NCBI RefSeq assembly: GCF_029714425.1
Contig: NZ_CP121668.1
Coordinates: 124,001-188,000 of the forward strand
Length of the DNA stretch: 64,000 bases
Reading direction: 5' to 3'
DNA from: Bradyrhizobium sp. CB2312
GTDB lineage: Bacteria; Pseudomonadota; Alphaproteobacteria; Rhizobiales; Xanthobacteraceae
Shown here: piece after piece, positions 8,804 to 18,249 of the stretch
How positions within the stretch are numbered: position 1 is the stretch's first letter
Layout of the letters: each line of letters starts with the position of its first letter
The notes under the pieces: generated by a model
Seen by the model: only the letters and a program-made list of their open reading frames with translations
The model's database searches: none
Told to the model about the DNA's origin: nothing
Program-made: the position numbers and the translations under genes

Positions 8804-10075
8804 ATGACCGAACAGACGTTAGCTGCGCCGATAGACGATCAACAGGAACGGCAACGCGGCTTTTCGCGCTACCAGTCGCTCCTGATCGCGCTGCTCGCCT
8901 TCACGCAGTTCACGATCATCCTCGACTTCATCATCATGTCGCCGCTCGGCGCCATCCTGATGCCCGCGCTCAACATCACAGCCGGGCAGTTCGGCATCGC
9001 GGTGTCGGCCTATGCGTTCAGCGCGGGGCTTTCGGGGATTCTCGCCGCGGGCTTTGCCGATCGCTTCGATCGCAAGCGCCTCTTGCTGTTCTTCTATGTC
9101 GGCTTCACGCTCGGCACCCTGCTCTGCGCTGTCGCGCAGAACTACCATGTGCTGCTGCTCGGCCGGATCGTGACGGGGTTGTTCGGCGGCGTGATCGGCT
9201 CGGTCGTGCTCGCCATCATCACCGATCTGTTTCCGCTGCATCTGCGCGGCCGCGTGATGGGCTTCGTCCAGACCGCGTTTGCCGCGAGCCAGGTGCTCGG
9301 CATTCCCGCAGGGCTGTTTCTCGCCAATCACTGGAACTGGCATGTCTGTTTCGTTGCGATCGTCGGCCTGTCGATCGCGGCGATCGCGGTCATCATCTTC
9401 GCGATGGAGCCGGTCGACGCGCATCTGAAGCTGAAGCAGGACCGAAACCCGTTCCACCATCTGATCGCGACGGTCTTCGAGCCGCGCTACACGCTGGCCT
9501 TCGCGGTCACGACCTTGCTGGCGACGGGCGGCTACATGCTGATGCCGTTCTCCAGCGCCTTCACGGTGCACAATCTCGGCATCGACATCACGCATCTGCC
9601 GACGATCTATCTCGTGTCCGGCCTGTTCAGCATCGTCACCGGGCCGCTGGTCGGCCGCGCCAGCGACAGGTTCGGCAAATACCCGACCTTCGTATTCGGC
9701 AGCGTGGTGTCGGTGATTATGGTGTTGATCTACACCCATCTCGGCCACGTCTCGCTGACGACCGCGATCCTCGTCAACGTGCTGATGTTCGTCGGCATCT
9801 TCTCGCGCATGATCCCCTCGCAGGCGCTGATGACGGCGATCCCCGATCAAAGCCAGCGCGGCTCGTTCAGCGCGATCAGCGCCTCGCTCCAGCAGCTCTC
9901 CGGCGGCCTCGGCTCGGTCCTCGCCGGCGCCATCATCGCGCAGGCGCCTGACGGCTCGCTGCTCCATTTCGACCGGATCGGCTACGTCGTATGCGCGTCG
10001 GCGGCCGTCGCGCTGGTGGCGATGTATTTCGTGCAGAAGGCGGTCGCGGAGCGGGCGGGGAAGCGGGTGGTGTGA
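8804..10075 (+). CDS. Major facilitator superfamily transporter (DHA1-like)
   Basis: From the ATG at 8804 the product has 423 residues with about 12 hydrophobic segments. Motif A between helices 2 and 3 reads GFADRFDRKR, typical of proton-coupled drug or sugar efflux pumps. A second GRASDRFGK copy occurs after helix 8. The frame is open 67 codons further upstream but that stretch is hydrophilic and unconvincing. It probably exports small molecules from the inner membrane; the substrate is unknown. Some DHA1 relatives are named arabinose-efflux permeases, which is only suggestive given the nearby arabinose-pathway-like genes. Confidence 0.87.
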   Translation: MTEQTLAAPIDDQQERQRGFSRYQSLLIALLAFTQFTIILDFIIMSPLGAILMPALNITAGQFGIAVSAYAFSAGLSGILAAGFADRFDRKRLLLFFYVGFTLGTLLCAVAQNYHVLLLGRIVTGLFGGVIGSVVLAIITDLFPLHLRGRVMGFVQTAFAASQVLGIPAGLFLANHWNWHVCFVAIVGLSIAAIAVIIFAMEPVDAHLKLKQDRNPFHHLIATVFEPRYTLAFAVTTLLATGGYMLMPFSSAFTVHNLGIDITHLPTIYLVSGLFSIVTGPLVGRASDRFGKYPTFVFGSVVSVIMVLIYTHLGHVSLTTAILVNVLMFVGIFSRMIPSQALMTAIPDQSQRGSFSAISASLQQLSGGLGSVLAGAIIAQAPDGSLLHFDRIGYVVCASAAVALVAMYFVQKAVAERAGKRVV

Positions 10076-10190
10076 GGGGGCGGGCAGGGCCGGTCTCATA
10101 ACGACCCACGCAGCAGCGATGCCGGGAATCGCCGGCCTGCTATCTCTACCGACCGGAGGTCGCTCGATTTTGGGTCCAAACCCCGCAAAA

Positions 10191-10277
<87 letters not shown>

Positions 10278-10426
10278 ATGCCGTTTGGGGCACGGAGGCG
10301 GTTACTACGGTTCGGTGACGCCGTTGTCAATTCATGCCTGCCCGGTTTTGGCGATGCGGATTGCGCATCGCAAACCGGCCCGATACAAGCCTGATAATAC
10401 GCACTCTTCCTGCAGGATTGGACCCC

Positions 10427-11392
10427 ATGGCATCGAATCTGGACACGCTGGTCACGGTTTTCGGCGGATCGGGATTTTTGGGCCGGAATGTCGTCCGGGC
10501 GCTGTGCCGGCGCGATTACCGGGTCCGTGTTGCGGTGCGGCGGCCGGAACTAGCCGGGTACCTCCAGCCGTCCGGCAAGGTCGGGCAGGTCCATGTCGTC
10601 CAGGCCAATCTGCGCTACCCGGCTTCGGTCGAGGCGGCGCTGCGTGATTCGCATGTCGTGATCAATCTCGTGGGCGTGCTGGCCGAAAGCGGCGCTCAGA
10701 CTTTCGACGCCGTCCAGGCCAAGGGCGCCGAGACGGTCGCCAAGGCGGCCGCGGCGGCGGGCGCCCAGCTGATCCATGTCTCGGCGATCGGCGCCGACGC
10801 CGAATCGCCCTCGCGCTATGCCAAGGCCAAGGCGGCCGGCGAGGCCGCCGTGCTGGCCGCGGTGCCGTCGGCGACGATCTTCCGCCCCTCCGTGATGTTC
10901 GGCCCCGAGGACCAGTTCACCAACCGCTTCGCGGCGCTGGCGCGGATGTCGCCTGTGCTGCCGCTGATCGGCGCTGAGACGAAGATGCAGCCGGTCTATG
11001 TCGGCGACGTCGCCACCGCGATCGCGGATGCGGTCGACGGCAAGGCCAAGGCGGGCGCGACCTATGAGCTCGGCGGGCCGGAGGTGCTGACCATGCGCGA
11101 GATCATCGAGGCCATTCTGGCCATCGCCAACCGCAAGCCGGCGCTGATCCCGCTGTCGTTCGGCCTCGCCCGCTTCCAGTCCAACTTCCTGCAATTCGCG
11201 CCTGGCGCGTTCAAGCTGACCCCGGACCAGGTCACGCTGCTCGAGCGCGACAATGTCGTGTCGGAAGCCGCGAAGGCTGCAGGGCTCACGCTGGAAGGGC
11301 TCGGCATCGCCCCCGATTCGCTGGAGGCGATCGCCCCGCAATATCTCTGGCGCTTCCGCGCCGCCGGGCAATTCCAGCGCATGAGCGTGTGA
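10427..11392 (+). CDS. NDUFA9-like NAD(P)-binding protein
   Basis: The 321-residue product begins MASNLDTLVTVFGGSGFLG with a Rossmann GGSGFLG dinucleotide site. It belongs to the atypical SDR group that contains complex I subunit NDUFA9. Such proteins in alphaproteobacteria are thought to bind NADPH and to help assemble or stabilise membrane complexes; catalysis is not established. The ATG at 10427 is chosen over the open frame 31 codons upstream because it begins just before the Rossmann strand. It is next to tRNA-Leu and convergent with the DprE2-like gene. Confidence 0.88.
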   Translation: MASNLDTLVTVFGGSGFLGRNVVRALCRRDYRVRVAVRRPELAGYLQPSGKVGQVHVVQANLRYPASVEAALRDSHVVINLVGVLAESGAQTFDAVQAKGAETVAKAAAAAGAQLIHVSAIGADAESPSRYAKAKAAGEAAVLAAVPSATIFRPSVMFGPEDQFTNRFAALARMSPVLPLIGAETKMQPVYVGDVATAIADAVDGKAKAGATYELGGPEVLTMREIIEAILAIANRKPALIPLSFGLARFQSNFLQFAPGAFKLTPDQVTLLERDNVVSEAAKAAGLTLEGLGIAPDSLEAIAPQYLWRFRAAGQFQRMSV

Positions 11393-11405
11393 GACGTCTC
11401 TCTCC

Positions 11406-11493
11406 GTCGTCATGGCCGGGCTTGACCCGGCCATCCACGCGCTTCCGCATGTGCAGCAAGACGTGGATGCCCGGGTCAAGCCCGGGCATGACG
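11406..11493. repeat. Dispersed palindromic repeat, family A
   Basis: Inverted arms GTCATGGCCGGGCTTGACCC and its partner ending GGGCATGAC surround a short centre. It lies between the convergent NDUFA9-like and DprE2-like genes, where it could act in transcript termination or 3'-end stability. Confidence 0.85.
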
Positions 11494-11534
11494 AGTTTGT
11501 GGGACGGGGCGAGGGAGCAGACCACCGCCGCACC

Positions 11535-12275
11535 TCAAAACTTCAGCTTCTTGAACACCGCCTCCGGCAGCGTCTTGATGATCAGCATCACCAGACGCCA
11601 TTTGCCGCTGACATAGACGACTTCGGTTTTCTTCTCCACGGCCTGAAGGATCGCATCGCCGACGACAGGCGCCTCGACCGTGAGCGGGCCGATCAGCTTC
11701 ATGCCTTCCGTCATCTTGGTGCGGACGAAGCCGGGTTTGACGGTGACGACATGCACGCCGCCACGGCTGGCGCGGGCGCGCAGGCCCGACAGGAACGCGG
11801 AGAAGCCTGCCTTGGCCGAGCCGTAGACATAGTTCGAGGCGCGGCCGCGATCGCCGGCGACCGAGGACACGCCGACGATCGTGCCAGCGCCGCGTGCCAA
11901 AAACTTCTCCGCGAACAGGCCGAGGATCAACGACGGGCCTTCGTAGTTGGAGCGCATGATCGTGGTGGCATGCGCGAGATCGCTCTCGGCATTTTGCTGC
12001 ACGCCGAGCAAGCCGACGATCGAGATGACGACGTCAGGCAGCGCGGGAAGGGCGGCGACAAAACCATCGAACGAAGCGGTGTCGAGCACATCGAACTTAT
12101 GGAGATTGGCCTCGACGTTGTAGCGCGCGCGCAAATCGGCGGCATCAGGCTCCAGCGCGGCCACGTCGCGGCCTGCGAGTCCAACATCGTATCCGGCCTT
12201 GGCAAAGGCGCGCGCGGCGGCGCGTCCGATATCGGAGGAGCCACCGAGCACCAATGCAGTCTTGCGTGACGTCAC
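11535..12275 (-). CDS. DprE2-like short-chain dehydrogenase (decaprenylphosphoryl-2-keto-ribose reductase type)
   Basis: The 246-residue SDR has a nucleotide site GGSSDIG (~11-17), a catalytic serine region VSSVAGDRG, and the YxxxK pair Tyr151/Lys155 in YGSAK. Its sequence and its position directly after a DprE1-like gene match DprE2. That enzyme reduces decaprenylphosphoryl-2-keto-erythro-pentose to decaprenylphosphoryl-arabinose with NADH. The gap from the DprE1-like stop is 3 bp, so the two are almost certainly co-transcribed in the mycobacterial order. The lipid length and the final product in this organism are unknown. Confidence 0.85.
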   Translation of the reverse strand: MTSRKTALVLGGSSDIGRAAARAFAKAGYDVGLAGRDVAALEPDAADLRARYNVEANLHKFDVLDTASFDGFVAALPALPDVVISIVGLLGVQQNAESDLAHATTIMRSNYEGPSLILGLFAEKFLARGAGTIVGVSSVAGDRGRASNYVYGSAKAGFSAFLSGLRARASRGGVHVVTVKPGFVRTKMTEGMKLIGPLTVEAPVVGDAILQAVEKKTEVVYVSGKWRLVMLIIKTLPEAVFKKLKF

Positions 12276-12278
12276 GGC

Positions 12279-13604
12279 TTACACCTCATCGAACAGGCGT
12301 TGCGAAAGCTTGGAACGGATGGCGCCGTTGAGATCGAGCGATTTGCGGATCGCGTTGAAGCGCGGCAACGCGGGATAGCCGGCCTCGAACGTCGCGCGCG
12401 ACTGGCGCGCGTCTTTTGCGAGATAGAGCCGGCCGCCGGCCGCGACGACGAGACGGTCGATCTCGTCGAGAAAATTCAGGATGTCGCCCTTGACGGGGAA
12501 ATCCAGCGCCAGCGTGTAGCCGGGCAGCGGGAACGACAGGATGCCGTCGCCCTGGCCGAGCTTCTTGAGCACCGCGAGGAAGGAGGCATCGCCGCGCCTT
12601 GCGACGCGGTCGAGGATCTCGCCCAGCACGGCGCGGGCATTCCGTTCCGGGATCACGCATTGATGTTGGAGGAAACCGCGCTTGCCATAGATGCGATTCC
12701 AGTCGGCGATCGCGTCGAGCGGAAAGAAATACGGATAGAGCGAGACCACATGGCTGCCGCCGGCGCGCCGCGCGCCCATGCGGTAGTAGAGCTCGTTGAA
12801 GGCGCGGATGCTGAAGCGGTTCAGCGTCATCGACGGCAGGTCGACGGGCACGGCGAGGTTGGGATTCTTGCCGACGGGAAATGCAGCGGCACCTTCCGCT
12901 AGCTCGTCTCTGCTGGCGTGCTCACCGAGATAGATCAGGGAACGGCCGAGATCGCGCCCGCGCGCGGCGCAATCGATCCACGCCACCGAGTAGGTTGCAG
13001 CATCGCCCGCATCCAGCGCGCGCATCGCAGCGTCGAGATCGGATGCCGAGATCACGCGCTCGCGGATCCAGCCCGTTTCCACCGGCCGCAGCCGCATCGT
13101 CGCTTCGAGGATGATTCCGGTGAGACCCATGCCGCCGATGGTCGCAAAGAAGGCATCGGAATTTTGCTCGCGCGAGACCTCGATGGTCTGGCCCTGACCG
13201 GTGCGCAGCAGGATGCTGTCGACATAGCGGCCGAAGCCGCCCTCGCAGTGGTGATTCTTGCCGTGCACGTCGGCGGCGATCGCACCGCCCACCGAGACGA
13301 AGCGCGTGCCGGGCACGACGAAAGGCAGGAAGCCGCGCGGGCCAAAGGTGTCGATCAAATCCGCGAGCTGCACGCCGGCTTCGAGACGGATGCGACCGGT
13401 TGCGGGATCGAACGACCTGATCCGGTCGAACCCGGTCATCCCGATGGTCCTGACGGCGCCGATCGCGGCATCGCCATAGGCTCGGCCGTTGCCCCGCGCC
13501 ACGGAACCGGCCACCACGGCGTCGCCCACCGCCGCGAACGAGCGCGGCCGCAGCACGTCGCTATCGACGACCGGGAAACGTCCCCAGCCGCTGACGAGGG
13601 TCAT
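12279..13604 (-). CDS. DprE1-like FAD-dependent oxidase (decaprenylphosphoryl-ribose 2'-oxidase type)
   Basis: The 441-residue flavoenzyme has an N-terminal FAD-binding domain and a C-terminal aldonolactone-oxidase-like domain. DprE1-specific motifs are present: RGNGRAYGD (~38-46), HGKNHH (114-119) and YLAKDAR with Lys397. In mycobacterial DprE1 the benzothiazinone-reactive Cys387 lies 31 residues before the active-site Lys418. Here the residue 31 before Lys397 is Ala366, in GYTLALDFP. DprE1 oxidises the 2'-OH of polyprenyl-phosphoryl ribose. It is the first gene of a two-gene unit with the DprE2-like reductase. Other ALO-type sugar oxidases are possible but lack HGKNHH. Confidence 0.87.
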   Translation of the reverse strand: MTLVSGWGRFPVVDSDVLRPRSFAAVGDAVVAGSVARGNGRAYGDAAIGAVRTIGMTGFDRIRSFDPATGRIRLEAGVQLADLIDTFGPRGFLPFVVPGTRFVSVGGAIAADVHGKNHHCEGGFGRYVDSILLRTGQGQTIEVSREQNSDAFFATIGGMGLTGIILEATMRLRPVETGWIRERVISASDLDAAMRALDAGDAATYSVAWIDCAARGRDLGRSLIYLGEHASRDELAEGAAAFPVGKNPNLAVPVDLPSMTLNRFSIRAFNELYYRMGARRAGGSHVVSLYPYFFPLDAIADWNRIYGKRGFLQHQCVIPERNARAVLGEILDRVARRGDASFLAVLKKLGQGDGILSFPLPGYTLALDFPVKGDILNFLDEIDRLVVAAGGRLYLAKDARQSRATFEAGYPALPRFNAIRKSLDLNGAIRSKLSQRLFDEV

Positions 13605-13733
13605 GGTTCAGCTCCTGTGCCGGGCGCGCGCCGCCCTGCTCCGGAAACTGCCTACCGGTCAAAAGCTGATATTGCGTTGAGGCGTATCGGGAAGTTGCAA
13701 AGGTTAACGGCGTAGCACGGATGGAGTACGAGC

Positions 13734-14540
13734 CTACCTGCCCAGCGCCAGCGCGATCAGGCCGAGGGTGCCGACGATGACGCGCCACCAGGCGAACACC
13801 ACGAAACCGTGGCGGGTGACGTATTCCAGGAACGTCTTGACCACGATGATCGCGGTGACGAACGACACCACGAAACCGATCGCGACGATGCCCATGTGGT
13901 CCATCGTCATCTCGGAGCGGTTCTTGTAGAAATCGTAGGCGAACGCGCCGATCATGGTGGGAATGGCGAGGAAGAACGAGAACTCCGCCGCCGCGCGCTT
14001 GTCGGCACCCAGGAACATCGCGGCGACGATGCTGGCGCCGGAGCGCGACACGCCCGGGATCATGGCGACGCACTGCGCGATGCCGATATAGAGATACATC
14101 AGCAGCGGAAACTTCGTGGCGTCATGCTCGCGCGGCTTGAGGTCGAGCTTGTCGACCCAGAGCAGGATGGCGCCGCCGACGATCAGCGTGAAGCAGACGA
14201 CCCAGGGATTGAACAGCACGCTCTTGATGTATTTACCGGCGACGAGGCCGACGACGACGGCCGGCAGGAACGCCACCAGCACGCCGATCACGAAACGGCG
14301 CGCATAGGCATCGCCCGTGAACAGGCCGATCGCGACATCCCAGAGCTTCCTGAAGTAGAGCCCGACGATCGCGAGGATCGCACCCAACTGGATCAGAACC
14401 GTAAACGAATCCCAGAAGGCGCCTTCACCGAGGCCGAAGAAGCGCTCCGCGAGCAGCAGGTGGCCGGTCGAGGACACGGGAAGGAACTCGGTCACACCCT
14501 CGATGATGCCGAGGATCACTGCCCGTATTGCATCTGACAT
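13734..14540 (-). CDS. uppP: Undecaprenyl-diphosphatase UppP (BacA)
   Basis: The 268-residue multi-pass membrane protein carries both BacA signatures: EGVTEFLPVSSTGH (~14-27), with the catalytic Glu and Ser, and PGVSRSG (~160). It dephosphorylates undecaprenyl diphosphate to the monophosphate, recycling the lipid carrier for peptidoglycan, O-antigen and similar polymers. It lies 129 bp upstream of the DprE1-like gene on the same strand. That fits a supply of polyprenyl phosphate to that pathway, although UppP is essential housekeeping as well. Confidence 0.96.
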   Translation of the reverse strand: MSDAIRAVILGIIEGVTEFLPVSSTGHLLLAERFFGLGEGAFWDSFTVLIQLGAILAIVGLYFRKLWDVAIGLFTGDAYARRFVIGVLVAFLPAVVVGLVAGKYIKSVLFNPWVVCFTLIVGGAILLWVDKLDLKPREHDATKFPLLMYLYIGIAQCVAMIPGVSRSGASIVAAMFLGADKRAAAEFSFFLAIPTMIGAFAYDFYKNRSEMTMDHMGIVAIGFVVSFVTAIIVVKTFLEYVTRHGFVVFAWWRVIVGTLGLIALALGR

Positions 14541-14709
14541 ATTTACGGTCCATTTCGGCTGGAAAAGCGGGGCTCTTCTCGCCTATTCCCCTAAATGCTG
14601 CAATCGCAAAATGCGCCGTCACACTCTTGCTTCGCAGTTTTGGGGAACTAGTGTGGCGCCGCACAAACATTGATGGATTCTTAAGCACCATCAAATAGTC
14701 AAAGGCTTC

Positions 14710-15402
14710 ATGTTTACGCTGTTCCATCATCCGTTCTGTCCGCATTCGCGCTTCATCCGCCTGATCGCGGGCGAATACGGGCTCGATCTGAAGCTGATCG
14801 AGGAGCGCAGCTGGGAACGGCGCGAGGCATTTCTGCTGCTCAATGCGGCCGGCACGACGCCCGTGCTGGTGGACGACGAGCAGCCGCCGATCCCGGGCGC
14901 GGCCATCATCGCCGAATATGTCGATGAGGCCTATGGCGCCGGGATGGGACCCAAGCGCCTGATGCCGGAGACCACCTTCGAGCGCGTCGAGGTGCGGCGG
15001 CTGATGGCCTGGTTCAACGAAAAGTTCTTCGAGGAGGTCTCGCACCCGCTCGTCACCGAGCGCATCTACAAGCGCTTCATGAGCGAGGAGAATGGTGGCG
15101 GCCCGCCCTCGGCCGACGTGATGCGCGCGGCCAAGGCCAACGTGCGCTATCATCTCGCCTATATCGGCTGGCTGGCGCAGACGCGTAACTTCCTCGCCGG
15201 CGACCGGCTCAGCTACGCGGATCTCGCCGCCGCGGCGCATCTCTCGGCGATCGACTATCTGGGCGACGTGCCATGGAGCGAGGACGACGCAGCAAAGGCG
15301 TGGTACGCGCGGGTGAAATCCCGCCCGTCGTTCCGTCCGCTGCTGAGCGAATGGCTGGCCGGCGTGCCGGCGTCGCGGACTTACGTGGACCTGGATTTCT
15401 GA
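14710..15402 (+). CDS. Glutathione S-transferase family protein
   Basis: The 230-residue protein begins with a thioredoxin-like N-terminal GST domain: [18 protein letters not shown], then the conserved cis-Pro region [12 protein letters not shown] and IIAEYVDE. The C-terminal half is all-helical and includes [19 protein letters not shown], the GST N-capping region. A Cys-Pro-His-Ser stretch near the N-terminus could be the active site, as in Omega- or glutaredoxin-like GSTs. The substrate is unknown. It reads toward queG, with a family A repeat between them. Confidence 0.9.
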   Translation: MFTLFHHPFCPHSRFIRLIAGEYGLDLKLIEERSWERREAFLLLNAAGTTPVLVDDEQPPIPGAAIIAEYVDEAYGAGMGPKRLMPETTFERVEVRRLMAWFNEKFFEEVSHPLVTERIYKRFMSEENGGGPPSADVMRAAKANVRYHLAYIGWLAQTRNFLAGDRLSYADLAAAAHLSAIDYLGDVPWSEDDAAKAWYARVKSRPSFRPLLSEWLAGVPASRTYVDLDF

Positions 15403-15410
15403 GGATGAGC

Positions 15411-15502
15411 GTCATGCCCGGGCTCGTCCCGGGCATCCACGTTCTTTCTATTCCTGTGAATTCGCAAAGACGTGGATGGCCGGGACAAGCCCGGCCATGA
15501 CG
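15411..15502. repeat. Dispersed palindromic repeat, family A, abutting queG
   Basis: The arms run from GTCATGCCCGGGCTCGTCCC to CCGGGACAAGCCCGGCCATGAC. The right arm is open in the queG frame and encodes a spurious MAGTSPAMT peptide. That peptide arises wherever this repeat precedes a gene in the right frame. Confidence 0.87.
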
Positions 15503-16660
15503 GCGTCAGTCGTGGATGCGTCGTTGAACAAATTCGACCCAGACATGGATCGGCTGCGCACCGCGCTCGAAGAGCAAGCGCACGCGCTCGGCTTCGACTG
15601 CATCGGCATCACAGAGCCTGGCACGATCGAAAAGGCCGGAGCGCATTTCCTCGAATTCATCGCCTCGGGCGGCCATGGCGACATGGACTGGCTCGCGAAC
15701 CAGCCGGAGCGCCGGCTCGATCCGCGCGGGCTTTGGAGCGACGTGCGCAGCGTCATCATGCTCGGCGTCAATTACGGCCCCGACTCCGATCCGCTGGCGA
15801 TCCTGAAACAACGCACGCGCGCGGCGATATCGGTCTATGCGCAGGGCGACGACTATCACGACCTGATCAAGAAACGCCTGAAGGCGCTGGCGCGCTGGCT
15901 GGTCGCAACCGCGCCGTCGCAAGTGAAGGTGTTCGTCGACACCGCAGCGGTGATGGAGAAGCCGCTGGCGCAAGCCGCGCAACTGGGCTGGCAGGGCAAG
16001 CACACCAATCTGGTCTCGCGCGAGTTCGGCTCGTGGCTGTTTCTCGGCGCGATCTACACCACGCTCGAGCTGCCGCGCGATACTGCCGAGATCGATCATT
16101 GCGGCTCGTGCCGGGCCTGCCTCGACATCTGCCCGACCGCGGCGTTTCCCGAGCCCTACAAGCTCGATGCGCGGCGCTGCATCTCCTATCTCACCATCGA
16201 GAACAAGGGACCGATCCCACACGAATTCCGCAAAGCGATGGGCAACCGCATCTATGGCTGCGACGATTGCCTCGCTGCCTGCCCCTGGAACAAGTTCGCG
16301 CAGGAGGGGCGGGAAGCAAAACTCGCCGCGCGTGAGGAATTGCGCGCGCCTGGTCTTGCTGAGCTGGCACGGCTTGATGATACCGCGTTCCGCGCGCTGT
16401 TCACGAAGTCGCCGGTGAAGCGCATCGGCCGCGATCGGTTCTTGCGGAATGTGCTGATTGCGATTGGTAATTCCGGCGAGGTGGCGCTGGCGGAAGAGGC
16501 GCGGCGGTTGCTGGAGGACGAGAGCGCGCTGGTGCGCGGGGCGGCGGTGTGGGCGCTGGGGCAACTTTTGTCGCGCGAGGAACTCGCGGCGACGAAGCTG
16601 GATAGGCTCAAGCACGAGTCGGACGAGGCCGTGCGTGAGGAGTGGCAGGCCGCGTCCTAG
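15497..16660 (+). CDS. queG: Epoxyqueuosine reductase QueG
   Basis: QueG is a cobalamin- and iron-sulfur-dependent enzyme that reduces epoxyqueuosine to queuosine in tRNA. The N-terminal catalytic domain includes [10 protein letters not shown]. Two [4Fe-4S] clusters follow, with [12 protein letters not shown] (from about Cys202) and [10 protein letters not shown]. The C-terminal ~100 residues are HEAT-like repeats ([12 protein letters not shown]), the usual long form. The start is uncertain. The frame is open from 15476 but that part is the family A repeat. ATG 15497 is the last repeat-edge start, and TTG 15524 or ATG 15545 could be the true one. Confidence 0.93.
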   Translation: MTASVVDASLNKFDPDMDRLRTALEEQAHALGFDCIGITEPGTIEKAGAHFLEFIASGGHGDMDWLANQPERRLDPRGLWSDVRSVIMLGVNYGPDSDPLAILKQRTRAAISVYAQGDDYHDLIKKRLKALARWLVATAPSQVKVFVDTAAVMEKPLAQAAQLGWQGKHTNLVSREFGSWLFLGAIYTTLELPRDTAEIDHCGSCRACLDICPTAAFPEPYKLDARRCISYLTIENKGPIPHEFRKAMGNRIYGCDDCLAACPWNKFAQEGREAKLAAREELRAPGLAELARLDDTAFRALFTKSPVKRIGRDRFLRNVLIAIGNSGEVALAEEARRLLEDESALVRGAAVWALGQLLSREELAATKLDRLKHESDEAVREEWQAAS

Positions 16661-16666
16661 CTCTCC

Positions 16667-16771
16667 GCTGTCATGCCCCGCGAAGGCGGGGCATCCAGTA
16701 CGCCGCGGGTTCTCGACTGAACCACTGCCGTCTCGGAATACTGGATCGCCCGCCTTCGCGGGCGATGACAC
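16667..16771. repeat. Dispersed palindromic repeat, family B
   Basis: The inverted arms are GTCATGCCCCGCGAAGGCGG with GGCATCCAGTA on the left and TACTGGATCGCCCGCCTTCG with GATGACA on the right. It lies just after queG. Only one copy is seen in this window. Confidence 0.75.
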
Positions 16772-16847
16772 CTGTGTTGTGGCTGGCTCGCGCGCCCGCC
16801 CTCACCACCCTTGATTTCCGCGCCCATTCCCTCAAAAGTCGCGCATC

Positions 16848-17648
16848 ATGACGACAAACATGCCTTTCTTCACCCGCAACAGTGATACATTCCATCCGAC
16901 GGAAGTGGCCAATGGCCCGTGGGATCCGAAATCGCTGCACGGGCGCGTCATCATCGGGCTGCTTGGCTTCGCCATCGAGGAGCGTCATTCGGGGCCTGAA
17001 TTCGTGCCGGCGCGGCTCACCGTCGACATGTTTCGGCTGCCGACCATCGACAAGCCGATCCAGGTGACGACGCGGCTCGTGCGCGATGGCCTGCGCATCC
17101 GCGTGGTGGAAGCAGAGCTCTTCTCCGGCGGCGTCAGCATGGCGCGCGCCTCGTGCCAGCTGCTGCGCAAGACACAAAATCCCGACGGCAATGTGTGGTC
17201 GCCGCCGAACTGGGACGTGCCCAAGCCGGCAGACATTGCAAAGCCGACCGATCCCAGGCTCGGCATGAACGGCAAATGGACGACGCGCCCCATTGTCGGC
17301 CACATGGGCTCGCTCGGTCCGCGCCGGCTATGGATGAGCGAGGTGCGCGAGCTCGTCGCGGGCGTGCCGATGACGCCGTTCGTCCATGTCGCCGTTGGCG
17401 CCGACTTCGCCAGCCCATTTGCCAATGCTGGAGACAAGGGGCTCGGCTACATCAATAGCGACGTCACGATCTATCTGCACCGCCTGCCGGTGACGAACTG
17501 GATCGGCTTCGACGTGGTGAACCATCAGGCCACCGAGGGCGTGGCGATCGGCGAATGCTGGCTCTATGACGAAGAGGGCCCGATCGGCACCGCGACGGTC
17601 GCCGCACTGGCGCAGCGCAAGCCGATGGCCAAGATACCGCCGCCGTGA
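16848..17648 (+). CDS. Thioesterase-like (acyl-CoA thioesterase superfamily) protein
   Basis: The 266-residue protein looks like a double hot-dog TesB-like fold. The N-terminal half contains a conserved-type region around GPWDPKSLHGRVIIGLLGF and the C-terminal half a second hot-dog (ASPFAN... YINSDVTIYLHRLPVTNWIGF) ending in DEEGPIGTATVAALAQR. Such proteins hydrolyse or bind acyl-CoA, but no catalytic residue can be assigned with confidence. A second in-frame ATG four codons on (MPFF) is an equal start candidate. Repeats flank it on both sides, so it is probably transcribed alone. Confidence 0.75.
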   Translation: MTTNMPFFTRNSDTFHPTEVANGPWDPKSLHGRVIIGLLGFAIEERHSGPEFVPARLTVDMFRLPTIDKPIQVTTRLVRDGLRIRVVEAELFSGGVSMARASCQLLRKTQNPDGNVWSPPNWDVPKPADIAKPTDPRLGMNGKWTTRPIVGHMGSLGPRRLWMSEVRELVAGVPMTPFVHVAVGADFASPFANAGDKGLGYINSDVTIYLHRLPVTNWIGFDVVNHQATEGVAIGECWLYDEEGPIGTATVAALAQRKPMAKIPPP

Positions 17649-17748
17649 CCGTCATTCCGGGGCGTGCGAAGCACGAGCCCGGAATCCATACTCCCGATCG
17701 TGGTTATGGATTCCGGGCTCGCGCCAAGTGGCGCGCCCCGGAATGACG
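17649..17748. repeat. Dispersed palindromic repeat, family C
   Basis: The arms are CCGTCATTCCGGGGCGTGCG and CGCGCCCCGGAATGACG, with an inner ATTCCGGGCT/AGCCCGGAAT pair. It starts right after the thioesterase stop codon and ends before the convergent SnoaL-like gene. A half copy is at 37187-37225. Confidence 0.82.
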
Positions 17749-17760
17749 AGGAGGATGCAG

Positions 17761-18228
17761 CTACACCAAATGCCGCTTCATCTCCGGCCGTGCCTTCAGC
17801 TCCGCGCCCTGCTTGGCGACGATCTTCGCGATCCGCTCCGGCGTGAACTTCAGATCGACGAATGCCGGCGCGGTGTTGGCGACCTCGTGATATCTAGCGA
17901 TCTTGCCGTCGCGCAGCGTCATGATCGCGACGCCCTCGAACATTGCCCGCGCGCCGTTCGCTTCCGGCAGGGTTGATTTGTAGCTGAAGGTGTAGCGCGC
18001 ATAGAGCGTGCTGCCGTCCGATACGGGATCATGCATGTCCCAACGGAAATCGGTCGCCGTGCGATAGAACCAGTCGTCGATCATCGCCGCGATCTTCTCG
18101 CGGCCGGCGAAGGCGCCGTAGAAGACGTCGTGATAGACGCCGTCCTCGGTGAACAGCTCGGCAAAGGCGCGGCCATTGCGCTGCTCGACCGCATCGCAGA
18201 AGGCGCGCAGCATGGCGGCGGTGGTCAT
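17761..18228 (-). CDS. SnoaL-like / nuclear transport factor 2 family protein
   Basis: The 155-residue protein has an NTF2-like cone fold, with the opening helix AMLRAFCDAVEQRNGRAFAE, the strand pattern FTEDGVYHDVFYGAFAGREK, and REKIAAMIDDWF. Members include polyketide cyclases, limonene-epoxide hydrolase relatives and many stand-alone binding proteins, so no reaction can be assigned. The start at 18228 has GGAGG upstream. The frame remains open 25 codons further, but that part lies in a repeat. It is convergent with the thioesterase-like gene. Confidence 0.82.
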   Translation of the reverse strand: MTTAAMLRAFCDAVEQRNGRAFAELFTEDGVYHDVFYGAFAGREKIAAMIDDWFYRTATDFRWDMHDPVSDGSTLYARYTFSYKSTLPEANGARAMFEGVAIMTLRDGKIARYHEVANTAPAFVDLKFTPERIAKIVAKQGAELKARPEMKRHLV

Positions 18229-18249
18229 TGAATTGCCTCCCGGTGCTTC

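Noticed and set aside
8804..10075. MFS gene as an arabinose exporter or DPA flippase
   Set aside because: It is only near the DprE-like genes; it is divergent from the UbiA gene and has no specific feature of a lipid-sugar transporter.
8819..10099. 426-residue minus-strand frame opposite the MFS gene
   Set aside because: It is Arg/Asp/Glu/His-rich and lacks homology features, whereas the plus strand has clear transporter helices.
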